From NCBI RefSeq assembly GCF_007786235.1, contig NZ_VNFK01000002.1, positions 186,001-250,000 of the forward strand: a stretch of 64,000 nucleotides of DNA. Direction: 5' to 3'. Shown here one piece after another: positions 28,930-37,173 of the stretch (the first letter of the stretch is position 1; each line of letters opens with the position of its first letter). Both the position numbers and the translations under genes were made by a program. The notes under the pieces are model-generated. The model saw nothing but the letters and a program-made list of their open reading frames with translations. It had not been told where the DNA came from and did no database searches. The stretch comes from Paenarthrobacter nitroguajacolicus. GTDB taxonomy: Bacteria; Actinomycetota; Actinomycetes; Actinomycetales; Micrococcaceae.

Positions 28930-30528
28930 TTGATTACCGTCCAGGAACTCGAACTCCGCGCCGGCGCACGCCTGCTCATGGACCAGGTTAACTTCAGGGT
29001 GGACAAAGGCGACAAGATCGGGCTGGTTGGCCGCAACGGTGCCGGCAAGACCACGCTCACGCGCGTCCTCGCAGGAGAAGGCCTTCCCGCTGGTGGAAAG
29101 GTAACCCGAAGCGGCGAGATCGGGTACCTGCCGCAGGACCCGCGCACTCCGGACATGGAACAGCTCGCCCGTGACCGCATCCTTTCTGCACGTGGCCTGG
29201 ACGTGGTGGTGGGGAAGCTCAAGAAGGCCCAGATGGAAATGGCCAGCGAGGACGCAGCCGTCCAGCGCAAGGCCATGAACCGCTACGACCGCTTGGAAGC
29301 TGAGTTCCTGGCTGGGGGCGGCTACGCCGCAGAAGCCGAAGCCGCTGCGATCTCCTCCAACCTTGCCCTGCCGGAGCGCATCCTCAACCAGCCGCTGAAG
29401 ACCCTTTCCGGTGGTCAGCGTCGTCGTGTGGAGCTCGCCCGCATTCTCTACTCTTCGGCTGAGACGCTGCTGCTTGACGAACCAACCAACCACCTCGACG
29501 CCGATTCCATCACCTGGCTGCGCGACTTCCTCAAGGACCACCAGGGCGGGCTGATTGTCATCAGCCACGACGTGGAACTGCTGGAAGCCACGGTCAACAA
29601 GGTCTACCACCTGGACGCCAACCGCGCCCAGATCGACTACTACAACATGGGCTGGAAGCGCTATCTCCAGCAGCGCGAGACGGATGAGCGGGCCCGCAAG
29701 CGTGAGCGTGCCAACGCTGAGAAAAAGGCCCAGGTCCTCATCGACCAAGCCAACAAGATGCGTGCCAAGGCTACGAAGGCCGTCGCGGCGCAGAACATGG
29801 CCAAGCGGGCTGAACGCCTCCTCGGCGGCCTGGAAGCTGTCCGCGAGAATGATCGCGTGGCCGCGCTGCGGTTCCCGGACCCGTCACCATGTGGCAAGAC
29901 GCCGCTCACCGCGGAGGGCCTGAGCAAGTCCTACGGATCCTTGGAGATCTTCACAGATGTGGACCTCGCCATCGACCGCGGCTCCAAGGTGGTCATCCTG
30001 GGGCTCAACGGTGCAGGCAAGACCACCCTGTTGCGGATGCTGGCAGGAGTCGACAAGCCGGACACCGGCGACATCATTCCGGGCCACGGCCTTAAGGTTG
30101 GCTACTACGCCCAGGAACACGAAACCCTGGACCACGATCGCACTGTCCTGGAAAACATGCGGTCTTCCGCCCCGGACATGAAGGACGCCGAAGTGCGCGG
30201 AATCCTGGGCTCGTTCCTGTTTTCCGGTGACGACGTCGACAAGCCTGCCGGCGTCCTGTCCGGCGGCGAAAAGACGCGCCTGGCTCTAGCGACGATCGTG
30301 GCCTCAAGCGCCAACGTGCTGCTCCTTGACGAGCCCACCAACAACCTGGACCCTGCCAGCCGTGCAGAGATCCTGGGCGCACTCAAAAACTACAGCGGCG
30401 CCGTCGTCATGGTCAGCCACGATGAAGGTGCCGTCTCGGCACTGAACCCGGAGCGTGTGGTGCTGCTCCCGGACGGTGTGGAGGACCACTGGAACGAGGA
30501 CTACCTGGACCTCATTACCCTGGCCTAG
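28930..30528 (+). CDS. ABC-F family ATPase (ribosome-associated)
   Basis: A soluble protein of 532 residues with two ABC domains and no membrane segments. Domain 1: Walker A GRNGAGKTT near 36, signature LSGGQRRRVELA, Walker B LLLDEPTNHLD. Domain 2: GLNGAGKTT near 358, LSGGEKTRLALA, LLLDEPTNNLD. The charged linker (about 245-300) is the ABC-F arm that enters the ribosomal E site in known members. It may release stalled ribosomes or protect against antibiotics; the subgroup cannot be set here. TTG start with AAAGG 11 bases before. Confidence 0.9.
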   Translation: MITVQELELRAGARLLMDQVNFRVDKGDKIGLVGRNGAGKTTLTRVLAGEGLPAGGKVTRSGEIGYLPQDPRTPDMEQLARDRILSARGLDVVVGKLKKAQMEMASEDAAVQRKAMNRYDRLEAEFLAGGGYAAEAEAAAISSNLALPERILNQPLKTLSGGQRRRVELARILYSSAETLLLDEPTNHLDADSITWLRDFLKDHQGGLIVISHDVELLEATVNKVYHLDANRAQIDYYNMGWKRYLQQRETDERARKRERANAEKKAQVLIDQANKMRAKATKAVAAQNMAKRAERLLGGLEAVRENDRVAALRFPDPSPCGKTPLTAEGLSKSYGSLEIFTDVDLAIDRGSKVVILGLNGAGKTTLLRMLAGVDKPDTGDIIPGHGLKVGYYAQEHETLDHDRTVLENMRSSAPDMKDAEVRGILGSFLFSGDDVDKPAGVLSGGEKTRLALATIVASSANVLLLDEPTNNLDPASRAEILGALKNYSGAVVMVSHDEGAVSALNPERVVLLPDGVEDHWNEDYLDLITLA

Positions 30529-30538
30529 GAGCCTCTGG

Positions 30539-31024
30539 CTAACGAACCTGCAAGGGTTCCGCACCCGTGATGCGTGCCAGTTCTTCGTAGCTGATCGAGA
30601 ACATCGAGTTGTGGTCTCCCGCGCCAGCCCACAGCACTGGGTGTTCCTGCAGCGACGTGTCCAGGAGGGTCCGGATTCTGCGGGGGTGGCCCACGGGGGC
30701 AACTCCACCCACTTCCTGGCCGGTGTGTTCCAGCACGAATTCTGGCTTGGCGCGGCGGATTTTCCCCGTTCCCAGCTGATTGGCCACCAGTGCCGTGTCC
30801 ACCTTTGCTGCGCCGCTGGCGAGGATAAGCAGGGGTTCGCCATCCAGCTCAAAGATCAAGCTGTTAGTGATTGCGGCTACGTTGCAGCCGAGTTCCGACG
30901 CAGCTGCGGCGGCTGTAGGCACTGTGGCAGCGAAAATCCGAACAGTGTCCTGCGCGCCGGCAGCCACCAAGGCGGACCTGACGTTGAGGACGGGGTCGGG
31001 AACCGGTTCAGTAGCCTTGTGCAT
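30539..31024 (-). CDS. YbaK/EbsC-family aminoacyl-tRNA deacylase
   Basis: A 161-residue trans-editing domain of the ProX/YbaK fold. AAITNSLIFELDGEPLLILASG carries the conserved central strand, and KVDTALVANQLG, then VGGVAPVGHP, are the family's active-site blocks. These proteins hydrolyse mischarged tRNA such as Cys-tRNA(Pro). The ATG at 31024 is chosen and gives a 17-bp overlap with the SURF1 gene. It converges on the ABC-F gene with 10 bp between stops. Confidence 0.85.
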   Translation of the reverse strand: MHKATEPVPDPVLNVRSALVAAGAQDTVRIFAATVPTAAAAASELGCNVAAITNSLIFELDGEPLLILASGAAKVDTALVANQLGTGKIRRAKPEFVLEHTGQEVGGVAPVGHPRRIRTLLDTSLQEHPVLWAGAGDHNSMFSISYEELARITGAEPLQVR

Positions 31025-31874
31025 CCAGGATCGCGTCTTCCTCTTCTTCGGACGTTGGCCGTTTGTTCTTGCGGGGGGCAGGAGTTCGGCGTTTGGGCGT
31101 GCCGCCGGCGGCGATGATCTCTTCGTCCTCTTCGTCTTCGGCGTCAATGGCGGCATTGCGGGCCTGCTGCCGCGCCGCGTAACCGAAACCGATGAACATC
31201 AGGACGCCAAAAGCGAACCACTGCAGGGAATAGGAGAGATGTGTTCCCTCTTCCGTGGCCGGCTTGGGGAACGGTGTGGGCATGGGCTGCACGGCAGGAT
31301 CTTCGCTGGCGAGCTGCCCATACGCGCCCGTGGCGATCGGGTAGGGGAGTTCGGTGGCATAGCTGGCAAGGTCAATGGAGGCGAGCTGGCCGTCCACTGC
31401 GCCGCGGTCCAGTTTGGGCTCTGCGGGTTTGAGGCGGGCAACCACGGTGACCTCACCTGTGGGAGGCGGCGGAACGACGTCGGGGTGGCCGGGTGTGTTG
31501 TTTCCGATCGGTAACCAACCGCGGTCAATCACCACCGCTTCACCGGTGGTGAGGCGGAAAGGAACCACGACGTCGTAACCTGGCTGGCCATTCAGCGGCC
31601 GGTTCCGGACAACCCGCTGACCGTCAAGGTCGTAGGAACCGCGCAGTTGGACCTGCGTCCATTCACGCTCAGGGTCCAAAGCGTCGAATTGGCCTTTGAT
31701 CTCTGTGTAGGGGACAGGCGTTGCGGAGTAATTACTGACCACGCGGTTGATTTCGGCCAGGGTCTCGGCCCTTCGGTCCATTTGCCAACGGCCCAGGAAC
31801 ACGCAGGCGGTAGCGAAGATGACAGCAAGAACGAAGTACCCCAGCCACTTGCTGGAGAAAAGGAAACGATACAT
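31008..31874 (-). CDS. SURF1-family cytochrome oxidase biogenesis protein
   Basis: A 288-residue membrane protein with transmembrane segments at about 11-28 and 220-238 flanking an extracytoplasmic domain. SURF1 signatures are FLGRWQMDRR at the N terminus, VRNRPLNGQPGYDVVVPF, VIDRGWLP and the C-terminal HLSYSLQWFAFG. It helps haem A insertion into aa3 oxidase, linking it to ctaA/ctaB in this window. The tail is highly charged (Glu/Asp then Arg/Lys). It starts directly after the preceding small gene (zero spacing). Confidence 0.9.
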   Translation of the reverse strand: MYRFLFSSKWLGYFVLAVIFATACVFLGRWQMDRRAETLAEINRVVSNYSATPVPYTEIKGQFDALDPEREWTQVQLRGSYDLDGQRVVRNRPLNGQPGYDVVVPFRLTTGEAVVIDRGWLPIGNNTPGHPDVVPPPPTGEVTVVARLKPAEPKLDRGAVDGQLASIDLASYATELPYPIATGAYGQLASEDPAVQPMPTPFPKPATEEGTHLSYSLQWFAFGVLMFIGFGYAARQQARNAAIDAEDEEDEEIIAAGGTPKRRTPAPRKNKRPTSEEEEDAILDAQGY

Positions 31875-32147
31875 TCAGCCAGCCTCGTTCGCCGTTGAGT
31901 GGTCCGTGAACGGCACAGTGTCTTTCCAGAGGCCACGCGTCTGCAGGTAATCCTCAAGCCACTCGCGGTGATCGCCACAGGAAAGCCAGACCTTGCGGCG
32001 TTCCGGAGTGTGAATCCGCGGATTGTTCCACAGCAGTTGCCATTGGGCCCCAGATCGGCAGCCCTTGCGCGAACATACCGCCGGACCGGCGGCACGTTCG
32101 GACTCCTGGCCGGCCATTCCTGCGCCGCCAAGGTTAAAGATGTTCAT
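31875..32147 (-). CDS. Small Cys/His-rich conserved protein
   Basis: 90 residues with CSRKGC near 25-30, then LWNNPRIHTPERRKVWLSCGDHREWLEDYL. Two Cys followed by a Cys and His fit a small metal-binding site. Homologues in actinobacteria are often labelled acetone carboxylase without apparent basis. It overlaps the DUF3099 gene by 4 bp and abuts SURF1, so the three are cotranscribed, suggesting a minor role near respiratory or membrane biogenesis (inference). Confidence 0.7.
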   Translation of the reverse strand: MNIFNLGGAGMAGQESERAAGPAVCSRKGCRSGAQWQLLWNNPRIHTPERRKVWLSCGDHREWLEDYLQTRGLWKDTVPFTDHSTANEAG

Positions 32148-32644
32148 GAAGCCGCCCGTTCATCGCCGGCGTGTCCGGCCTCGCTTGCGTGGCCCTTAGT
32201 CGGGTCCGCTTGATTGCCTGTTGGTTCGTCATCCACCAATTCGCCTTGGAGCACCGTGGGTGCCTCAGCCCGTTCATCGTCGTCAGGCTGGGCCGAGCCC
32301 TCGATTTCCGGGACAGCAACGTAGTCCAACAAAGACTCGCTGTGGTCTTCGGCTTTGTCATTGCCGTTGGCGATCACCACGGCAATCCACGGAAGGAAGA
32401 CAGCCCCGGCGATGGCAATAATCTTGAACCAGCCGTCAACCACGAAGATCAGGATGATGCAGACCATGCGGATGCCCATGGCAACGGCATATTTGATCAT
32501 GCGTTCGCGCATGTCCTCAGAGTGGGCCGCAGCGGCATCGGTGATGCTGTGGACTTCGGGGTCGCTGGAAACAGCGTCCGGTTCCCCGGGCACTTGCTGC
32601 AGGGGACTGCTTTCTGGTGTCACAGCTGAATCATCACGCTCCAA
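32144..32644 (-). CDS. DUF3099 membrane protein
   Basis: 166 residues. The DUF3099 core runs from HSITDAAAAHSEDMRERM to FLPWIAVVIANGN, with two hydrophobic segments (about 55-72 and 74-91). An acidic C-terminal tail follows. Function unknown. TTG is the longest start; a GTG at 32623 is an alternative. First gene of a run leading through the 90-residue protein to SURF1 and the YbaK-like gene. Confidence 0.8.
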   Translation of the reverse strand: MERDDSAVTPESSPLQQVPGEPDAVSSDPEVHSITDAAAAHSEDMRERMIKYAVAMGIRMVCIILIFVVDGWFKIIAIAGAVFLPWIAVVIANGNDKAEDHSESLLDYVAVPEIEGSAQPDDDERAEAPTVLQGELVDDEPTGNQADPTKGHASEAGHAGDERAAS

Positions 32645-32797
32645 AGGCCTCTCTCAATTCTCTCACCAAGGCTGTACCGGCCCAAACCGCGCAGGTGGCT
32701 GGTTACCCGCCGGTTGCTGCAGGCGGCGGATAAGATCGACACAGGAAAATCCCCCTTCACAGCGGCAATCGACTGCCGCGGAACCTGGAGCAACAGT

Positions 32798-33523
32798 ATG
32801 TCTGAAGCAGTATCCACCGGTCGCAGCGTCCTGATCACGGGCGGGAACCGTGGCATCGGTCTGGCCATCGCCGAGTCATTCCTTGCCAATGGCGACAAGG
32901 TGGCTGTCACCTACCGCAGTGAAACAGAACTGCCTGAAGGCATCCTGGGTGTGAAGGCCGACGTCACGGATGAAGCATCGATTGACGCAGCGTTCAAGAT
33001 CGTTGAAGAGGCACACGGTCCCGTGGAAGTGTTGGTGGCGAACGCGGGTATCACCAAGGACACTCTCCTGCTTCGCATGAGTGAGGACGACTTCACCTCA
33101 GTCCTGGACACCAACCTCACCGGCGCTTTCCGTGTCATCAAGCGGGCGTCCAAGGGCATGATCCGGCTGCGCAAGGGCCGTGTGGTTCTTATCTCATCAG
33201 TGTCCGGCCTCTATGGCGCTCCCGGCCAGATCAACTACTCCGCCTCCAAGGCCGGCATGGTGGGCATTGCGCGTTCCCTGACCCGCGAGCTCGGTAGCCG
33301 CGGCATCACCGCCAACGTCGTGGCTCCGGGATTCATCAACACGGACATGACTGCTGAACTCCCCGAAGACACGCAGAAGTCCTACTTGGCCAACGTCCCC
33401 GCTGGTCGTTTCGCCGAGGCGTCCGAGGTTGCCGATGTTGTGCGTTGGGTTGCAAGCGACGAGGCCGCCTACATCTCCGGCGCGGTGATTCCGGTCGATG
33501 GCGGCCTCGGAATGGGCCACTAG
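32798..33523 (+). CDS. fabG: Beta-ketoacyl-ACP reductase, MabA-like
   Basis: NADPH-dependent reduction of 3-oxoacyl-ACP in fatty-acid synthesis. The 241 residues have TGGNRGIG near 18-25, NAGIT, SSVSG, the catalytic Y-x3-K in INYSASKAG, and end VDGGLGMGH, very like mycobacterial MabA. ATG with GGAG 7 bases upstream; an upstream frame extension is ignored. A second SDR follows at 116 bp, in the position where mycobacteria have inhA. Confidence 0.93.
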   Translation: MSEAVSTGRSVLITGGNRGIGLAIAESFLANGDKVAVTYRSETELPEGILGVKADVTDEASIDAAFKIVEEAHGPVEVLVANAGITKDTLLLRMSEDDFTSVLDTNLTGAFRVIKRASKGMIRLRKGRVVLISSVSGLYGAPGQINYSASKAGMVGIARSLTRELGSRGITANVVAPGFINTDMTAELPEDTQKSYLANVPAGRFAEASEVADVVRWVASDEAAYISGAVIPVDGGLGMGH

Positions 33524-33639
33524 CAAACTAGCCCCAACAGCAGTTTTTGTCCGGGGTCAACAACGGATTTCGGCTCGGCCGCTGGCATGATGGAATCCGA
33601 GCCCACGGAATTTGGATGAAGTGAACAAAAGGAGCACGA

Positions 33640-34392
33640 ATGGGAATGCTGGATAACAAGACCGCGATCGTCACGGGGTCTTCCCGCGGAATCGGCGCCG
33701 AAGTTGCCAAGATCCTCGCCGGCGAGGGTGCCGCCGTCGTAGTCAACTACCGCCAGAAGGCGCCGCGCGCCAACAAGGTAGTGACCGAAATCCAGGCAGC
33801 GGGTGGCCGTGCCGCTGCTGTCGGCGCCGACCTCACCACCGATGAAGGCGTGCACGCCCTGGCCAGCACTGCCATGGAGGAATTCGGTTCCCTCGACGTA
33901 TTGGTCCTTAACGCCTCCGGCGGCATGGAGTCCGGCATGGAGGAGGGGTACGCGTTGAAACTGAACCGCGATGCCCAGATCAACATGCTCAATGCCGCAG
34001 TGCCGCTCATGCCCGAAGGCTCACGGGTTGTCTTCGTGACCAGCCACCAGGCGCACTTCGTAGAGACCCTTCCCACCATGCCCGAGTACGAACCCGTGGC
34101 AAAGAGCAAGCGTGCCGGCGAGGATGCACTGCGCGCCTTGCTTCCCAATCTTGCGGACAAAGGCATTTCACTGGTGGTCGTTTCCGGCGACATGATCGAG
34201 GGCACCGTTACGGCAACGCTTCTTGACCGCTCCAACCCGGGTGCCATCGAGACTCGCCGCGCGGAAGCCGGCAAGCTCTACTCCGTTGAGGAGTTCGCGG
34301 CCGAGGTTGCCAAAATGGTTACCGCCGATGTCGAATCCGGTCACACGGAATACGTGGGAGGCGCCGACTACTTCGGTAAAACAGCCGAGTAG
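33640..34392 (+). CDS. SDR oxidoreductase with FabL-like Y-x6-K spacing
   Basis: A 250-residue short-chain dehydrogenase. The cofactor motif TGSSRGIG is at 12-19 and NASGG at 91-95. The active-site segment is YEPVAKSKRAGEDAL. Tyr150 is followed by Lys at +5 and +7 but not at +4, so the classical Y-x3-K is absent. The Y-x6-K pattern equals that of enoyl-ACP reductases, including FabL of B. subtilis, which also keeps a classical TGxxxGxG. Next to a MabA-like fabG, an enoyl-reductase role is plausible but unproven. Confidence 0.75.
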   Translation: MGMLDNKTAIVTGSSRGIGAEVAKILAGEGAAVVVNYRQKAPRANKVVTEIQAAGGRAAAVGADLTTDEGVHALASTAMEEFGSLDVLVLNASGGMESGMEEGYALKLNRDAQINMLNAAVPLMPEGSRVVFVTSHQAHFVETLPTMPEYEPVAKSKRAGEDALRALLPNLADKGISLVVVSGDMIEGTVTATLLDRSNPGAIETRRAEAGKLYSVEEFAAEVAKMVTADVESGHTEYVGGADYFGKTAE

Positions 34393-34406
34393 CGCTTCGC
34401 CCTCTG

Positions 34407-34437
34407 CAACGGCCCGGGACAATGTCCCGGGCCGTTG
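34407..34437 (+). terminator. Terminator after the FabL-like SDR
   Basis: A perfect 14-bp stem CAACGGCCCGGGAC (34407-34420) with 34424-34437, loop AAT, followed by TTGTTTATA. It lies 14 bp after the stop codon. Confidence 0.85.
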
Positions 34438-34494
34438 TTGTTTATAGGGCCACTCACCCGAATCCTGATAGATGACAATTTGATAAATAATAGT

Positions 34495-34530
34495 GAATTT
34501 AGCGTCACGAAATCAGAAACCTTGTTTCGC
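34495..34530 (+). repeat. 36-bp shared motif, copy 1 (upstream of the degenerate ABC ATPase)
   Basis: Reads GAATTTAGCGTCACGAAATC, six variable bases, then CTTGTTTCGC. It matches the copy at 37023-37058 at 29 of 36 positions; the mismatches are one base and the central six. It contains a dyad CGAAA-N12-TTTCG. It sits in an unusually AT-rich stretch (34440-34620), 150 bp before the ATPase start, so it could be an operator or the end of an inserted segment. Confidence 0.7.
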
Positions 34531-34679
34531 TAATATGCTTTTGCGTTAACTGTTTCCATCTGATTGAATCTGCAAGGCGCCCAATCCGTAATTGAGCACA
34601 GCATTACGTTCCGGGCGGCGCGCGACTCCAGCTTCTCCAGCCCACCTCGAACGCATTGAACTGCGAACTAGGAGCTTCT

Positions 34680-36206
34680 TTGGACCTGTTACTACATGCA
34701 GATGGCATTCATGCGTCTTATGATCAACGGCACATCCTCAAAGGCATTGGATTTTCGTTGCACCGAGGAGAAATCCTGGGGTTGATCGGCACCAATGGTG
34801 CAGGCAAGACGACCTTGATGGACGTACTGTCCGGATCCCACAAGCATGATTCCGGACAACTGATGTTGGCCGGTGAAAAGTACGGGCCGGATTCCGTGGA
34901 GGAAGCACAGGCCTGCGGCGTGGGACTCATCCCACAGAACTTCCGGCTCCTGCCTGAACAGACCGTCGCCGAAGCAATTTTTCGAGGCACGTTTCAAGCC
35001 AACAAACCGCACCTGGAACTCCGCGACCAAGCACTCACGTTGATCCGGGACATCGGAATCGCGCTGGACCCGGACGTGAGGGTGGGGACGCTGATACGCG
35101 CGGAGCAAGCCCTGGTGGAAGTCCTGCGGATGGTGGCCGAGGAAGCCCAGCTCGTGATCATGGACGAAGTTGCTGCGTCGCTTCCGGACCACGACGTCGC
35201 CGTCCTGCACAAAGTCCTGCGAATGCTGATCGGGCAGGGCAGGGCCATCATCTACATCACCCACCGCTTGGACGAGGTCCGTTCCATTGCGCATCGCATC
35301 GCCGTCCTGCGGGACGGCAGGGTGCACAAGACCTTGGAAGCGAGCCGGACCGACGTCGGCGAACTTGCCTTCCTCCTGCTCCAGCAGGAACTCGAGGACA
35401 GCGCCCGGCCCGCCGGTCCTGCAGGCGGCGACGAGGCGCTGCGGGTCCTGAAACTCAATGCGGGCAAGAATGTCCGGGACGTGACGTTCAGCGTGGCAAA
35501 GGGCGAGATTTTCGGCCTGGCCGGTACACACCGCTCCGGCATCTACCAGTTGGTCGAAGCACTTGTGGGCATTCACCCGATCAGTTCGGGGCAGATTCTC
35601 CTGAACGGACAAGCGGTCCAGATCCAGAGCCTGGAGGATGCAGCCCGTTTGCGGGTCGGGTACTTGTCAGACGCTGCGGACGCCGTGGATACCGACGCCA
35701 GCATCGCGAACGGCCTCCGCCCTGGATCCGATGCAGGGCTGGCGGATCTCCACACGGAGATCACCCAGCTCCGAACCGTCATCGAACTCGTCCGTCGCAT
35801 GCGGATCAGAACCACCAACATCCATGGCAGCATCACCACCCTTTCCGGCGGCGACCGGCAGAAGGTGGAGCTTGCCAAATGGATGTCCACTGACTGCGAC
35901 GTCTTGATCCTGAGCCATCCCAGTCGGGGCATAGACATTGGGGCCAAGGAAACTGTCTACAAGATGCTCACCGAGCTCAGTCAATCAGGCGTGGCCATCA
36001 TTCTCTTGTCTTCGGACATGTCGGAACTGGTCAACTGGTGCCACCGGATCGGTGTGATGCGCGAAGGGGAACTTGTCACCATCGAGGCAAACGCAAATAC
36101 CAACGAGGACGTCCTGGTTCACCACATGTTGGGTCAGAAGTTCGATTCCAAGGGCAGCGAAGCCCGCCGCGTGAAGGCCCAGGAGCCCGGCCCCCTCCTA
36201 CGATGA
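34680..36206 (+). CDS. Degenerate RbsA-like double ABC ATPase, no partner transporter
   Basis: 508 residues with two ABC domains of the sugar-importer type. Domain 1 has intact Walker A GTNGAGKTT and Walker B LVIMDE, but its signature is LIRAEQALVE rather than LS-x-GE. Domain 2 has a broken Walker A (GTHRSGIYQ), an intact signature LSGGDRQKVELAK, and Walker B LILSHPSRGID, with Ser-His replacing Asp-Glu. One composite ATP site could still work (domain 1 Walker motifs with domain 2 signature). No permease or binding protein lies nearby. TTG at 34680 has AGGAG 5 bases upstream. Confidence 0.82.
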   Translation: MDLLLHADGIHASYDQRHILKGIGFSLHRGEILGLIGTNGAGKTTLMDVLSGSHKHDSGQLMLAGEKYGPDSVEEAQACGVGLIPQNFRLLPEQTVAEAIFRGTFQANKPHLELRDQALTLIRDIGIALDPDVRVGTLIRAEQALVEVLRMVAEEAQLVIMDEVAASLPDHDVAVLHKVLRMLIGQGRAIIYITHRLDEVRSIAHRIAVLRDGRVHKTLEASRTDVGELAFLLLQQELEDSARPAGPAGGDEALRVLKLNAGKNVRDVTFSVAKGEIFGLAGTHRSGIYQLVEALVGIHPISSGQILLNGQAVQIQSLEDAARLRVGYLSDAADAVDTDASIANGLRPGSDAGLADLHTEITQLRTVIELVRRMRIRTTNIHGSITTLSGGDRQKVELAKWMSTDCDVLILSHPSRGIDIGAKETVYKMLTELSQSGVAIILLSSDMSELVNWCHRIGVMREGELVTIEANANTNEDVLVHHMLGQKFDSKGSEARRVKAQEPGPLLR

Positions 36207-36212
36207 ACCGAC

Positions 36213-36242
36213 AGAGGGGCGGCCATGGATGGCCGCCCCTCT
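36213..36242. terminator. Bidirectional terminator between the ATPase and roadblock genes
   Basis: A perfect 14-bp stem AGAGGGGCGGCCAT (36213-36226) with 36229-36242 and a 2-base centre. CACTTTT follows on the plus strand. It serves both convergent genes. Confidence 0.82.
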
Positions 36243-36264
36243 CACTTTTCCTGCTCTTGTTGGT

Positions 36265-36891
36265 TCAGATGGTGATGGCCTTCGCGAAGGTCTTGAGCTT
36301 GTGGCGGGCCAATGCCAGGTTTGCATAGGTTCGGTCGAGTACCAGGTACACAAACAGGCCCTTGGATCCGTCTGAATTCAGGACGTTAATCAGGTGGTAC
36401 TGGGAGCCCAGCGTAATGAGGATGTCCTCGATATCGCTCTCCAGGCTCAAGTCGGCCATAGTGCGGAGCTTCGCGCTGACCACGTTCGAATTGCCGGCGG
36501 CAGCCACGCCGAGGTCAAATCCAGGGCTTCCGCCCTGCGCCAAGGCCATTCCGCTGGTGTAGTCCACAATGGCCGCACCCGTGGCGCCTTCGATGGAAAG
36601 CAATTGCTTGATAGCTTCATTCAGTGAGCTCATGGTGAATTCATCCTCTTCTTCTTCATCATCAACGGTCTCCGTGAAGTCGGCCATCCGGGCTCCCTGG
36701 TAAGGGCTTGCATTGCGGAGATGTTCAGGCACGGCGGCATTTACCGCGGATGCTTCCGTGTCCCAGTCTTCGCCATGGAACATTTCGTGGAAAGGCGTTT
36801 GCTGGCTTGTGTTTGCAGCCCAGCCATTGGCATCCGGCTCAAATTCATCGCGCCGCTTCCACCATTTCCATGTGCGCTGCGAATGGTTCAC
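36265..36891 (-). CDS. Roadblock/LC7-domain protein with acidic linker
   Basis: 208 residues. The N-terminal ~85 are hydrophilic, with a Trp/Lys/Arg start and an acidic block DDEEEEDEF. From MSSLNEAIKQLLSIEG onward (about residue 87) it is a roadblock/LC7 fold, with ATGAAIVDYTSGMALAQGG and KGLFVYLVLDRTYANLALARHKL. Bacterial roadblock proteins usually modulate small GTPases or sensor complexes; no partner GTPase is near. GTG start with AGGGG six bases before. The upstream region carries the same 36-bp motif as the convergent ABC ATPase. Confidence 0.82.
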   Translation of the reverse strand: MNHSQRTWKWWKRRDEFEPDANGWAANTSQQTPFHEMFHGEDWDTEASAVNAAVPEHLRNASPYQGARMADFTETVDDEEEEDEFTMSSLNEAIKQLLSIEGATGAAIVDYTSGMALAQGGSPGFDLGVAAAGNSNVVSAKLRTMADLSLESDIEDILITLGSQYHLINVLNSDGSKGLFVYLVLDRTYANLALARHKLKTFAKAITI

Positions 36892-37022
36892 TCTTTGCCC
36901 CTGTACCTATATCCCGAATTAGCGCATGCTTCACAGCTTCGTCTTGGAATTCGAAATCTAACACATCGAATGCCAGCGTGGACAATGCGCAGGGAAATGA
37001 TTTCGATTCAGTAAATTGTTTG

Positions 37023-37058
37023 GAATTTGGCGTCACGAAATCCATTTGCTTGTTTCGC
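37023..37058 (+). repeat. 36-bp shared motif, copy 2 (upstream of the roadblock gene)
   Basis: Reads GAATTTGGCGTCACGAAATC, six variable bases, then CTTGTTTCGC, in the same plus-strand orientation as copy 1, 2,528 bp away. Local GC is clearly lower than in the flanking genes. It is about 130 bp before the roadblock GTG. Together the copies bracket the ATPase/roadblock pair. Confidence 0.7.
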
Positions 37059-37173
37059 GGCGTTCTTGCCGCACGCCGCTCATGTGGAGCCGCCGTTGTT
37101 TTGGGCACGCGAAAGGATCCGACCAAGCAAGAGCGGATGACCGGTAAGGGGCTGCAGGTGCTTACCCTGCGGA

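Noticed and set aside
36845..37045. 66-codon minus-strand frame upstream of the roadblock gene (MDFVTPNSKQ...)
   Set aside because: Uses codons rare in this genome, has no ribosome site, starts inside the 36-bp repeat and overlaps the roadblock start; judged non-coding.
34495..37058. Integrated element with attL/attR
   Set aside because: No integrase, tRNA target or cargo typical of mobile DNA; the direct repeats alone do not prove insertion, so this remains only an alternative.
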